Part shown: piece by piece, positions 32,868 to 41,373 of the stretch
How positions within the stretch are numbered: the first letter of the stretch is position 1
How the letters are laid out: the number at the start of each line of letters is the position of its first letter
Assembly: GCA_030065125.1 (NCBI GenBank)
Contig: JASJDM010000045.1
Location: 1-52,708 of the forward strand
Direction of reading: 5' to 3'
Length of the DNA: 52,708 bases
Source: Lysobacterales bacterium
GTDB lineage: Bacteria; Pseudomonadota; Gammaproteobacteria; Xanthomonadales; SZUA-38
Position numbers and translations under genes: made by a program
The notes under the pieces: generated by a model
The model's input: the letters and a program-made list of their open reading frames with translations, nothing else
Told to the model about the DNA's origin: nothing
The model's database searches: none

Positions 32868-34982
32868 TCAGCCGCCAGACTGGCCGGCGGGCTGGTTGAT
32901 CGACTCGTAGCGGGCGTAGCGGGGCAGGATCGGCTCCAGCACCTCGATCAGTTCCTCCAGGTGGGACTGGTAGTTGCGCCAGAAGTGGATGGAGCGGGTG
33001 TAGATGGGCTGCCGAACCTGTTCTGAGCTGGCCGTCCGTACGGGCCGCTCGGTGTCGTAGAAACTGGCGCAGGCGTCCTCCCAGGGAAGCTCGCAGAACT
33101 CCAGCAATCGCCTTGCCTGATTGTCGAAATCTGTCACCAGGTCTTCGTACTGCACCGTGAGCACCCTGCCGGGCAGAACCTCGTGCCAGTGGTCCATCAT
33201 GCGCTGGTACTCCAGGAAGTACTCACCGATTTCGGTCAGGTCGTAGACAAAGGTCTGACCCCGGGCAAACAGCTGGCGATAGCAGCTCAGGGTGGAGTCC
33301 AGGGGGTAACGCCGGGCGTCGATGATTTTCGCGTTGGGCAAAATGAGATGCGCCAGACCCACCGACGGGAAATTGTTGGGCATCTTGTCCACGAACCTGG
33401 GCCGGTCGGTGTTTCGATGTAGCCGCGCCCGTTCCAGGTAGTCCTGGCCCAGGGCGCGGAAGTGATGGGCCTTCAGCTCCCGCAGCGCGAAGGGGTAGTT
33501 GATGCCGTCGGCCCGGTTGCGATTCAGCGACGTAGCGACCCGCCCCAGGTAGGGCAGTTCCGAGGTGCCTTCGACCATGCTGTGTGAGGCCAGGATCTGC
33601 TCGATCAGGGTAGAGCCCGAGCGCGGCAGGCCAACGATGAAAATCGGCGCCGGGTCTGGATGGCCCGAGCCCGAGTTCTCTTCCAGGAATTCCCGGGAGA
33701 ACACCTCGATGATCTCGTCGTTGGTCACCTCGGTCTGCACCGGGTCGTAGAATTCCTGCTGCCGCTGTCGTGCATTGCCCTCGGAATAGTATTCCCACGC
33801 CGACTCGAAGTCCCCGGCGTCCTCGCTGGCCTTGGCCAGGGCAAACAGAAAATTCACCGCTGACTGCTCAGCCAGGTCGCTGCCACGTTCCAGGGCTGAT
33901 TTCATCTCGGCGATGTCGTCGTCTGAAAGCTGGTAGGTCTTCAGGTTGGCCAGGCTCCAGTAACTTTCGCCGTTTTCCGGCCGTACCCGGATGCATTCGC
34001 GGTAGGCGTCGATGGCCTCTGCCTGGAGACCGACGGTCTTCAGGGTATGCCCCATGCCAAGCCAGGCGCCGGCGTGCTCGGGCTTGATTTCCAGCACCCG
34101 CTGGTATTCGTCCAGGGCGTCGTAGGTCTTGCCGGCAGGCGCCAGGGATGAGGCGAGCATGTAATGGGTTTTTGCGGACCGGGGCTGCAATTGCACCGCC
34201 CGCCGAAAGCAGTCGATGGCTTCAGCATAGCGGTACTGCTCGTGCAGCAGGCTGCCGAGGTCCAGATAGGCCAGTGTGTAATCCGGTGCCAGGGCGATGG
34301 CCTGCCGCAGCAGTGACTCGGCTTCATCGGCGCTGGTTCGATGAGACAGAACGCCGGCCAGCAAACGCATGGCATCCACGTTGCCGGCGGATTCCCCCAG
34401 CAGTTCCCGGTAAAGGCTCGCCGCCTGATCCAGTCGGCCCGCTTTGTGGTGTTCAGCCGCCTGGGCCAGTTTCCTGCGGGCGGGACTCAGCTCGAAGGAC
34501 GCTTCGAACGCCACGTCGGCTTCCCTGCCGCGGCCCACCATGGACAGGGCTCGCCCCAGGTAAAAATGGGCCATTTCGGATTTAGGATCCAGCCGGACTG
34601 CATTCTCCAGGTGGGCAACGGCGTCACCTGGCCGGCCCAGTTCAATCAGGAGATATCCCAGATCCTCGTGGGGCTTGGCGAAATTCGGCGCGAGTTCGAT
34701 GACTTTGTACAGATGTCGTTCGGCCTCGCTGAATTCCCGGGTCTTGATCAATATGGCACCAAGCAGGGCAGTCATATTGACGTTGCCGGGATCCCGCCCC
34801 AGGCACTCGCGGCACAGCGCAACGGCCCGGCTCAGCTGGCCTGAATTGATCAGACTGATGGCTTTGTTGAAATTGGCCTGGGGCGTCAATTCTTCGGTGG
34901 AGTCCACGGGTCTGGTCTTTTGTAAGGACGGGCGAATCAGCCCCCGGGCAGGGGCGCAGGCCGATTTACGCAAAATATCCAT
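32868..34982 (-). CDS. TPR-repeat sulfotransferase
   Basis: This is a 704-residue protein (from ATG 34982). Residues ~30-400 carry about nine to ten TPR repeats (for example AEAIDCFRRAVQLQPRSAKT in parts). A sulfotransferase domain follows, with the PAPS 5'-phosphosulfate loop IFIVGLPRSGSTLIEQIL near residue 450 and the 3'-phosphate site RRYPLDSTLSCYRQLF near 555. The fusion resembles bacterial tyrosylprotein-type or heparan-like TPR sulfotransferases. A longer frame to 35081 overlaps the divergent PuuB-like gene and is less likely. The convergent neighbour is a propeller-like protein. The acceptor is unknown. Confidence 0.88.
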   Translation of the reverse strand: MDILRKSACAPARGLIRPSLQKTRPVDSTEELTPQANFNKAISLINSGQLSRAVALCRECLGRDPGNVNMTALLGAILIKTREFSEAERHLYKVIELAPNFAKPHEDLGYLLIELGRPGDAVAHLENAVRLDPKSEMAHFYLGRALSMVGRGREADVAFEASFELSPARRKLAQAAEHHKAGRLDQAASLYRELLGESAGNVDAMRLLAGVLSHRTSADEAESLLRQAIALAPDYTLAYLDLGSLLHEQYRYAEAIDCFRRAVQLQPRSAKTHYMLASSLAPAGKTYDALDEYQRVLEIKPEHAGAWLGMGHTLKTVGLQAEAIDAYRECIRVRPENGESYWSLANLKTYQLSDDDIAEMKSALERGSDLAEQSAVNFLFALAKASEDAGDFESAWEYYSEGNARQRQQEFYDPVQTEVTNDEIIEVFSREFLEENSGSGHPDPAPIFIVGLPRSGSTLIEQILASHSMVEGTSELPYLGRVATSLNRNRADGINYPFALRELKAHHFRALGQDYLERARLHRNTDRPRFVDKMPNNFPSVGLAHLILPNAKIIDARRYPLDSTLSCYRQLFARGQTFVYDLTEIGEYFLEYQRMMDHWHEVLPGRVLTVQYEDLVTDFDNQARRLLEFCELPWEDACASFYDTERPVRTASSEQVRQPIYTRSIHFWRNYQSHLEELIEVLEPILPRYARYESINQPAGQSGG

Positions 34983-35059
34983 TCCCGGCGCAATATTCCA
35001 CTGGTGTCCACCCGGAGGCGTCAATTCCCATGGGCAAGGGGCCTCAGTATGATCGAGGC

Positions 35060-36358
35060 ATGGCGCTTCCGGTGAACCCACAAAACCAGAAACAGGAACA
35101 TACCGGCTCGTATTACGCAGCCACCGCAGAACGCACCAATTATCCGGAGCTCGAAGGCAGCCGCTCAGCTGACGTTTGCGTCGTAGGGGCCGGGTTCACC
35201 GGCGTGGCAACGTCCCTGACCCTGGCCGAACGGGGATACTCGGTTGCCCTGGTAGAGGCCAATCGCGTAGGTTGGGGTGCTACCGGCCGCAACGGCGGAC
35301 AGTTGATCAATGGGGTCAGCGGCCTCGAGAAGATCGAGAAAAAACTCGGCGAGAAGGTGTCCGACCTGATCTGGGACATCCGCTGGCGCGGCCACGACAT
35401 TGTTTACGAACGCGTCAACAAATACGGCATCCAGTGCGACCTCAAGAGCGGCTACGTGGAGGTGGCGACCAAACCCCGACAAGTGGCCTGTATCGAAGAG
35501 GCTGCAGCGGAACTGGAGCAGCGCAGATTTCCCTATGGGTTCGAGGTCTGGGACCGTGAGCAGACTCGGGACATGCTCGGAACCGACGCCTTTCACGGCG
35601 GTTTCCTCAACCAGCGTGACGGACATCTACATCCGTTGAACCTCTGCATTGGAGAGGCCAGAGCGGCCAGCCAGCTGGGGGTCCAGATTTTCGAGCAGTC
35701 TCCGGTGACCGAAATCAGGCATGGCGCCAGGCCAACGGTGGTTACTGCCAGGGGCAGTGTTGAAGCGGATTCCGTAGTTCTTGCAGGCAATGCATACGGA
35801 CAATTCAAGCCCAAGGCCATGTCCAACCTGGTTTTTCCTGCCGGCAGCTACGTCATTGCCACAGAACCGCTGTCCGACGAACGCGCCCGGGAAATCAACG
35901 CCCGGGATGCAGCGGTTTGTGATCTCAACGAGATCGTCGACTACTACCGGCTGTCGGCGGACAAACGCCTGCTTTACGGCGGCGCCTGCAATTACTCAGG
36001 CCGGGATCCGGCCGACATCAAGTCCTACATACTGCCCAGGATGCTAAGGATTTACCCACAGCTGAAGGACGTCCGCATCGACTACCAGTGGGGCGGCATG
36101 ATCGGTATCGTGCTGAACCGAATCGTTGCCGTGGGCCGGGTCAAGGGAAATGTCTACTACTGCATGGGGTACTCCGGCCACGGCGTCAGTGCTACCCACG
36201 TTATGGGCGAAATCATGGCCGACGCCGTCACCGGCACCATGGAACGCTACGACCTGTTCGCCGGCATGAAACACTTCCGCATCCCCGGCAGCCAGTGGTT
36301 CGGCAACCAGATCATCGCTCTGGGGATGTTGTATTACCGGATAAAAGACCGGCTGTAG
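35060..36358 (+). CDS. FAD-dependent amine oxidoreductase, gamma-glutamylputrescine oxidase-like
   Basis: This 432-residue member of the DAO family has VCVVGAGFTGVATSLTLAE (dinucleotide fold), then LVEANRVGWGATGRNGGQ, the signature of PuuB and related amine oxidases. The C-terminal part has NVYYCMGYSGHGVSATH and the FAD-contacting GGxIG-like segment QWGGMIGIVLNR. N-terminal HTGSYYAATAERTNYPELEG is also PuuB-like. It would oxidise gamma-glutamylputrescine or a similar secondary amine in the cytoplasm. The nearby class III aminotransferase and MmsA fit amine catabolism, though they lie 6 kb away. The start at ATG 35060 avoids overlap with the divergent gene; an in-frame ATG at 35030 exists. Confidence 0.85.
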   Translation: MALPVNPQNQKQEHTGSYYAATAERTNYPELEGSRSADVCVVGAGFTGVATSLTLAERGYSVALVEANRVGWGATGRNGGQLINGVSGLEKIEKKLGEKVSDLIWDIRWRGHDIVYERVNKYGIQCDLKSGYVEVATKPRQVACIEEAAAELEQRRFPYGFEVWDREQTRDMLGTDAFHGGFLNQRDGHLHPLNLCIGEARAASQLGVQIFEQSPVTEIRHGARPTVVTARGSVEADSVVLAGNAYGQFKPKAMSNLVFPAGSYVIATEPLSDERAREINARDAAVCDLNEIVDYYRLSADKRLLYGGACNYSGRDPADIKSYILPRMLRIYPQLKDVRIDYQWGGMIGIVLNRIVAVGRVKGNVYYCMGYSGHGVSATHVMGEIMADAVTGTMERYDLFAGMKHFRIPGSQWFGNQIIALGMLYYRIKDRL

Positions 36359-36378
36359 ACCGGTGGCAACGGGAAAAG

Positions 36379-38376
36379 TCACCGCCCGGGAGTATCAGGC
36401 AGCTCACTCGCCTGGCGCTGAAGATCTTCCCTGATCTGCCGCGCGATGGCGGGATACTCAGGATTGTCGCGATACGTCTGCAGAGCCGGATCGATTTCCA
36501 GCAGCCGCCAGTCGCGAAATCCCTCCTGGTAGGCAAGTTCCATCCACTGGGCCGCGCTGATGGAATCACCCTGCTGGCTGGCGACAGCAGCCATGTTATA
36601 GCGAAGCGCCCAGTGATCATTACCGTCGGCAATCGCTTCCCGGGTGACCGCTTCGCTTTCCTCCAGCAGCTTGTTCTTTTCTTCCGGTTCAGCCAGCAGC
36701 GCCAGGTGGGTAGCGGATGCGGCAAAGCTGAAAGGGCCCCACTGGGCCCGCGGGGCGCTCTGCCAGCTTTTTCCAAGCAGTAATCTCGCTTCTTCATCTT
36801 TTCCACTGAGAAGAGCGGTGAATCCGCAGAGGTTCCGGCTGCGGGGCAGATTCAGCCCGAGTACCGCATGGCACAGGGACTGCGCACGATCCAGTTCGCC
36901 CATCAAAGTCAGCAGGTGTGCCAGGTAGAGTGTTGGATAGCCGGGGTTCAGGTCGTGGCCGCGCTCCGCCACCTGGAGCGCCTGAGCCGCGGGCCGTCCA
37001 AGCAGGTAGTACCATCGGCCCAGGGCCACGGTCCGAGGCAGCAGTGGGTCAAGCTGAAAGGCGATACGGTAGTTTTCAACGGCCGCTGCAACCTGGCCGC
37101 GGGCATCGGCCAGGCTGGCGGCGAGAAACCGGATCTCTGCGTTGCCGGGTGCTATCTCCACCGCTTCGGCGGCGCGTTCCCGGGCCCGGGCCAGGCGACC
37201 CGTGCCCATTAAAGCCAACGCCCGGGCATACAGGCCTTCAGGAATCCAGTGTTCGGCCAGCAGCGCCAGTTCGGCCTCGCGCAAAGCGCGCTGCAGATAC
37301 GAATCGTTCGACCGGAAAATAAAGCCGCGGACGGCAAACACCTCTGCCAGGGCGGCACGGGCCAGGGCAAAGTTCGGATCCAGTGCCAGCGCCTGTTCAA
37401 AATAATCGGCAGCAGTTGCAAGCTCTGGATCGGTGAACTGACGCTGTCGCTCCCGGCCCCGAAGATACAGATCGTATGCAGCAAGATCCTGGGTCGGCGC
37501 ACCCCGCTGGGGTAGCGCTTCGCCGCGCTCGATAATAGAGGCCAGCGCCGTGGCAACTTCCTCCTGCATGGCAAAGACTTCCGCTGCCGGCCGGTTCAGG
37601 CGAATCACCCACAACTCCTCGCTGGTGCGTGCGTTGGTCAGTCGGGCCATCAGGTCGAGCTGGTTCTCGCGTCGATTGAGTGTGCCGGTCAGCAGCAGGT
37701 CCGCCTGCAGGCGCCGGGCGGCCTCACCCACGCTGCTGCCGCCGGAGATCAGCTCGGCGACGGCTCGGCCGGAAAGCAGTCGGAGGCTGTCGCTTCCTGC
37801 GATATGCAGGCCGATCTGGTCCGCCATACCCCTGGCAAAATAGCCGTTTTCACCGTCCGGGCTCTGGTCGGAGAACGGAACAATCATGACCAGTGGGGTG
37901 GGTGGAAGGCGCGCTGAACCGGTCGTCCACTTGATTCCGGCTGCTGCGAGCACCAACCCAAGGATCAGGATCGACGCAGGCAGGCCCCACCGAAGCGATC
38001 GTTTCTGCCGGCGGGGCCCGGAGTCAGTCCGCGGATCGGCCGCGTGGCGGTCAACCGCTGGTATCAGTCGAAAGCCCACCCCCCTGATGGTTTCCACGAA
38101 CCGGGGGTTTTTAGCGTCGTCACCAAACCCGTTGCGGATTTCAAGAACGGTCTGGGAAAGTACACCCTCGGTGACCTCGGCGCGTCCCCAGACCAGGTCC
38201 ATCAATTCGGCTTTGCCAATGACACCTTGGTGGCCGGCGAGGGTGACCAGAACGCGCATGGCCTTGGGGCTCAGGCGGGTTTCGCTGGCGTCCGGCGAAG
38301 TAATGCGCAGACGGGTGGGCTCCACCAGCCAACCGTCCAGTCGGAACGGTTGATCGGGGTATCCAGCAGCGTCCAT
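36379..38376 (-). CDS. CadC-like membrane transcriptional regulator with TPR region
   Basis: This 665-residue protein has an OmpR-type winged helix (residues ~10-105, LSPKAMRVLVTLA and FVETIRGVGFRLIP), a linker, one transmembrane helix (~128-150), and a periplasmic part. The first half of that part resembles a tolB-like region (ALASIIERGEALPQRG preceded by DLLLTGTLNRRENQ) and the second half holds TPR repeats. This architecture, a DNA-binding domain in the cytoplasm and a sensing part outside, is ToxR/CadC-like. The first Met (38415) is less likely than ATG 38376. It faces a secreted protein gene across a 122-base region with three evenly spaced CCTAA repeats, which it could bind. Confidence 0.87.
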   Translation of the reverse strand: MDAAGYPDQPFRLDGWLVEPTRLRITSPDASETRLSPKAMRVLVTLAGHQGVIGKAELMDLVWGRAEVTEGVLSQTVLEIRNGFGDDAKNPRFVETIRGVGFRLIPAVDRHAADPRTDSGPRRQKRSLRWGLPASILILGLVLAAAGIKWTTGSARLPPTPLVMIVPFSDQSPDGENGYFARGMADQIGLHIAGSDSLRLLSGRAVAELISGGSSVGEAARRLQADLLLTGTLNRRENQLDLMARLTNARTSEELWVIRLNRPAAEVFAMQEEVATALASIIERGEALPQRGAPTQDLAAYDLYLRGRERQRQFTDPELATAADYFEQALALDPNFALARAALAEVFAVRGFIFRSNDSYLQRALREAELALLAEHWIPEGLYARALALMGTGRLARARERAAEAVEIAPGNAEIRFLAASLADARGQVAAAVENYRIAFQLDPLLPRTVALGRWYYLLGRPAAQALQVAERGHDLNPGYPTLYLAHLLTLMGELDRAQSLCHAVLGLNLPRSRNLCGFTALLSGKDEEARLLLGKSWQSAPRAQWGPFSFAASATHLALLAEPEEKNKLLEESEAVTREAIADGNDHWALRYNMAAVASQQGDSISAAQWMELAYQEGFRDWRLLEIDPALQTYRDNPEYPAIARQIREDLQRQASELPDTPGR

Positions 38377-38403
38377 GGTCCCAGTATAGCGACGCTCTGA
38401 TGA

Positions 38404-38433
38404 TTTCCTAATCAAGCCCTAAGGCTTTCCTAA
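38404..38433. promoter_or_regulatory. Three CCTAA direct repeats at 11-bp spacing
   Basis: CCTAA occurs at 38407-38411, 38418-38422 and 38429-38433, exactly 11 bases apart, with TTTCCTAA in the first and third. Direct repeats at about one helical turn are what OmpR-type winged-helix domains bind. The site lies between the CadC-like regulator and the secreted protein gene at 38499. A fourth CCTAA is at 38456. Confidence 0.65.
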
Positions 38434-38498
38434 AGATCCTCCCGACGGGGCAGGGCCTAATAGCTCCGCCATCTGGCTGAATCAATCAGGAGTCACCC

Positions 38499-39110
38499 AT
38501 GAATTTGCTCAAGCTCTTAATAATCTCAATCCTGTTTGCGACACCCCTGTGCGCTTCCAGTGACGACAGTGGCGTGAAAATACGTCCCCTTACCGATCGG
38601 ACCCTGATCGGCACTTACGTCTTCGCCACCCGGGTGTTGCTCAACCCGCTGGCAGGCCCGCCGTCCGAAACTGGAGCCAGCCGATTGCCGGTGGAATGCT
38701 TTTCCATCGGTGAGCTTCGGTTTGACGGCCGGGGCGGACTCAAGCGGCGCGTGGAGATCCGCTGTCCGGCAACGGCAAACCTGCTTGCCACCGGTCTCGG
38801 CGGGCCGGCACCCATCGGAGAACCAACAGCCCAGCAGCTGCAGATCATCGGTTCCACTATGACCAGCGAGGGCCGCTACCAGGTCAACGCAGACGGTTGG
38901 GGCAGCTTCGAGGACACCGGGTTCTTCCGGCTTGGCCCGGTTCCCGGAAACCCCGCCAGCGGCGCCGGCCGCCTGTCGGTCCTGTCGACACGTTACGGCA
39001 CCGCCCAGGAGATTGCGGTACTTATCGATCACCAGTCTTTGCAGCCACCCGGCGCAATGCAGCTGGTGAACAGCGATATTGGCGCGTCATTCGTGGCGAA
39101 GCGCCGTTGA
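38499..39110 (+). CDS. Hypothetical secreted protein
   Basis: This 203-residue protein has a clear signal peptide (residues 1-19, ending LCASS) and no recognised domain. Mature sequence features are TDRTLIGTYVFATRVLL, CFSIGELRFDGRGGL (Cys probably paired with Cys in RVEIRCPATA) and a C-terminal FVAKRR. A beta-rich fold is likely. AGGAG stands 8 bases before the ATG. It is probably the main target of the divergent CadC-like regulator, because the 11-bp repeats lie in the shared upstream region. Confidence 0.75.
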   Translation: MNLLKLLIISILFATPLCASSDDSGVKIRPLTDRTLIGTYVFATRVLLNPLAGPPSETGASRLPVECFSIGELRFDGRGGLKRRVEIRCPATANLLATGLGGPAPIGEPTAQQLQIIGSTMTSEGRYQVNADGWGSFEDTGFFRLGPVPGNPASGAGRLSVLSTRYGTAQEIAVLIDHQSLQPPGAMQLVNSDIGASFVAKRR

Positions 39111-39189
39111 GCGTTCGGGGCGGTGAGCGTGGTTCACCGCCCCGCTTTGCACTAGTAAACAGCTCGTTCCGGTAACCGCAGGTCTAAAC

Positions 39190-40536
39190 ATGTTGAGCAG
39201 AAACGCTGAAAGCCCGATTCCAAGCCCCATCATCCAGACCTTTTGGGCCATTGCGATGCTCATGGCCTGGTCGGCTGCAGGCGCTGGCAACTTCACCCTG
39301 GCCCAGGGCCCCATGCTCGGTGGTATCAGCGACACCGGGGTGCGCGTCTGGGTTCGCGTGGATGGAACCCCCCCGGACTCTTACGAGATCAGCGTCACCT
39401 ATGGCAGGACCTCCGACGCGGTCCGCGTGACTACCGGCCGCATTACCGTCGATTCGGGGACCGATTTTTCCGGCGCAGTCACCTTGTCCGGCCTGGCGCC
39501 AAACACCGAGTACAGCTATCGCGTCAATATTGACGGCAATGCGGGGCAGGGTGAGCGCCAGTTTGTCACTCTGCCACCACAGCGGTCGCCGTCCCGGTTC
39601 CGGTTCGGTTTTGGCTCCTGTACGGACCAGACCCATCAGCCATTTTCCCTGCTATCCAGCCTCGCCGCCGAATCACTGTCGTTTTTCATACATAGTGGGG
39701 ACCTGATCTATGCAGACCGGGCACCTGCGGCAGTGCTTCAGGACGAATTCTCTGCGGTTTATCAAGTCAACTTTTCCGATTCCAACTGGCGGGCGCTGGC
39801 AGGCAGCACGCCAATGTTCATGATGTGGGACGACCATGAGCTGGAGAATGACTGGAACAGCGGACAGTCGGGCTTGTATGCGCCGGCGCGTGCCGCATTC
39901 GACATTTATATCTCACCGCAGAATCCTGCGCCCCTGGAACCCGATGAGATTTACTACACTTTTGCATCCGGGCAGACCGAATTTTTTGTGCTGGACACGC
40001 GCAGCCACCGCGACCCGTCCGCGGGAACCATGCTGGGGAGCACCCAGAAGCAGCACCTCAAGCAGTGGCTGACAGACTCCGATGCCAGGTTCAAGTTCAT
40101 TGTGTCATCGGTACAGTGGAATGACCTGGCTCGAAAGGATGACGGGTGGTTCGGGTTTCCGGAGGAACGCCAGGAGATTTTCGATACCGTCAGGGACGAG
40201 GGTGTATTTGGCGTGGTGCTGCTGTCGGGGGACCGCCATTGGGTCGGCGTATTTCAGCACGACGCGGGTGAGGGCCTCAACCTCTATGAACTGAGCGCCT
40301 CTCCGCTGGGCGCTGCAGCAGGGACTGCCCCCTCCCCCAACAGGGAAACACTGTACCTCTATGATCTCGGGTTGGCCTACATGACAGCCGAGGTGGATAC
40401 CACGATCTTTCCTGGAACAGTTGACATCCAGGTCCACGACGCAGCCGGGGCGGTGGTGCATCAGCTGACCCTTGACGAAGAGCAGATTCGGCCGGTCCGA
40501 ATTCATGGTGACGGGTTCGAGGCCGACTCACCCTGA
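39190..40536 (+). CDS. PhoD-like alkaline phosphatase/phosphodiesterase, secreted
   Basis: This 448-residue protein has an N-terminal hydrophobic signal (AIAMLMAWSAAGAG), a fibronectin-like N-domain (residues ~40-135, GVRVWVRVDG…LSGLAPNTEYSYRV), then the PhoD metallophosphatase core. The metal motifs are FGSCTDQ, HSGDLIYAD, MMWDDHELENDW, LDTRSHRD and LLSGDRHWVG. The family removes phosphate from phosphodiesters or nucleotides outside the cytoplasm using Ca/Fe. The C-terminus HGDGFEADSP carries the D[GS]FE tail also seen on the metalloprotease. The start ATG 39190 follows AGG. An extragenic repeat array begins just after its stop. Confidence 0.9.
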   Translation: MLSRNAESPIPSPIIQTFWAIAMLMAWSAAGAGNFTLAQGPMLGGISDTGVRVWVRVDGTPPDSYEISVTYGRTSDAVRVTTGRITVDSGTDFSGAVTLSGLAPNTEYSYRVNIDGNAGQGERQFVTLPPQRSPSRFRFGFGSCTDQTHQPFSLLSSLAAESLSFFIHSGDLIYADRAPAAVLQDEFSAVYQVNFSDSNWRALAGSTPMFMMWDDHELENDWNSGQSGLYAPARAAFDIYISPQNPAPLEPDEIYYTFASGQTEFFVLDTRSHRDPSAGTMLGSTQKQHLKQWLTDSDARFKFIVSSVQWNDLARKDDGWFGFPEERQEIFDTVRDEGVFGVVLLSGDRHWVGVFQHDAGEGLNLYELSASPLGAAAGTAPSPNRETLYLYDLGLAYMTAEVDTTIFPGTVDIQVHDAAGAVVHQLTLDEEQIRPVRIHGDGFEADSP

Positions 40537-40553
40537 CGCTGATGGATCCCGGA

Positions 40554-40761
40554 TTGTTTATCCGCAAGGCGGCACATCCTGTCCCGCTCGCAGCCGGGAA
40601 TCGAAAACGCGGTTTCCGATTCCCTCACGGCCTTTGGCCGTTGGCACATCCCTGTGGGTTGTTTATCCGCAAGACGGGACATCCTGTCCCGCTCGCGGCC
40701 GGGAATCGAAAACGCGGTTTCCGATTCCCTCACGGCCTTTGGCCGTTGGCACATCCCTGTG
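40554..40761. repeat. Two tandem copies of a 105-bp extragenic repeat
   Basis: Copies begin at 40554 and 40659 with TTGTTTATCCGCAAG and end in GGCACATCCCTGTG. Internal palindromes such as GGCC-TTT-GGCC are present. They interrupt a piece of the 161-bp element (CTGATGGATCCCGGAT at 40539-40554). Apparent open frames across the array on both strands are repeat artefacts. Confidence 0.85.
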
Positions 40762-40838
40762 CCAATGGGCTTTGCTGATACCAAAGGGCTTTGCTGCTGC
40801 CAAAGGGCGTCGCTGAGTCAGGAGCGGTCGCCTCCCAA

Positions 40839-41325
40839 CCCGTCATCCTGAACTCGATTCAGGATCCATCTGAGGTTTTGAGGCCTTTTGCTTTGGATGG
40901 GAGTGTGGTGCTGACCGGGGGCGTTGTTCTTTGCCACTGCGGCAGTTTGAGTTCTTTGAGACCATTGATGCTGATGGATCCCGGATCGGGGTCCCCGCCT
41001 CCGTCATCCTGAACTCGATTCAGGATCCATCTGAAATCCCGAAGGCTGGTGCTTTGGATGGGAGTGTGGTGCTGACCGGGGGTTTTGTTCTTCGCCATTA
41101 CGGCATCTGACGCGCTCAGATCGCTTTTGCTGATGGATCCCGGATCGGGGTCAACCCCCGCCCGTCATCCTGAACTCGATTCAGGATCCATCTGAAATTC
41201 CGAAGGCTGGTGCTTTGGATGGGAGTGTGGTGCTGACCGGGGGTTTCGTTCTTCGCCATTGCGGCTTTTAAGGCCGTTGAGGTCGGTTTCCTGATGGATC
41301 CCGGATCGGGGTCCGGGATGACGGG
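40839..41325. repeat. Three 161-bp tandem repeats bounded by inverted ends
   Basis: CGTCATCCTGAACTCGATTC starts units at 40841, 41002 and 41163, an exact 161-base period. Each unit holds the palindrome TCCTGAA-CTCGA-TTCAGGA and ends near GATCCCGGATCGGGGTC. The whole array begins CCCGTCATCC (40839-40848) and ends GGATGACGGG (41316-41325), a perfect 10-bp inverted pair. It is non-coding, resembles a nested REP/MITE family, and lies between convergent genes (PhoD-like and purU). Confidence 0.85.
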
Positions 41326-41331
41326 TTAATG

Positions 41332-41368
41332 AGTGAGCACGTTTTCGCTGCGCGAAAGGGTGCTCACT
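41332..41368 (-). terminator. Large stem-loop at the end of the purU operon
   Basis: AGTGAGCAC (41332-41340) pairs with GTGCTCACT (41360-41368), and inside it TTTCGC pairs with GCGAAA. It sits 6 bases beyond the purU stop on the minus strand. It lacks a T-run, so it is either a weak terminator or an mRNA-stabilising hairpin. Confidence 0.6.
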
Positions 41369-41373
41369 GTTGT

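Noticed and set aside
40503..41098. Several 65-114 codon frames on both strands, possible repeat proteins
   Set aside because: They arise from the 105-bp and 161-bp tandem repeats; the same DNA is open in several frames and has no ribosome binding sites.
40554..41325. Possible CRISPR array
   Set aside because: Units are 105 and 161 bases with almost identical whole units, not short repeats with unique spacers; no cas genes are near.
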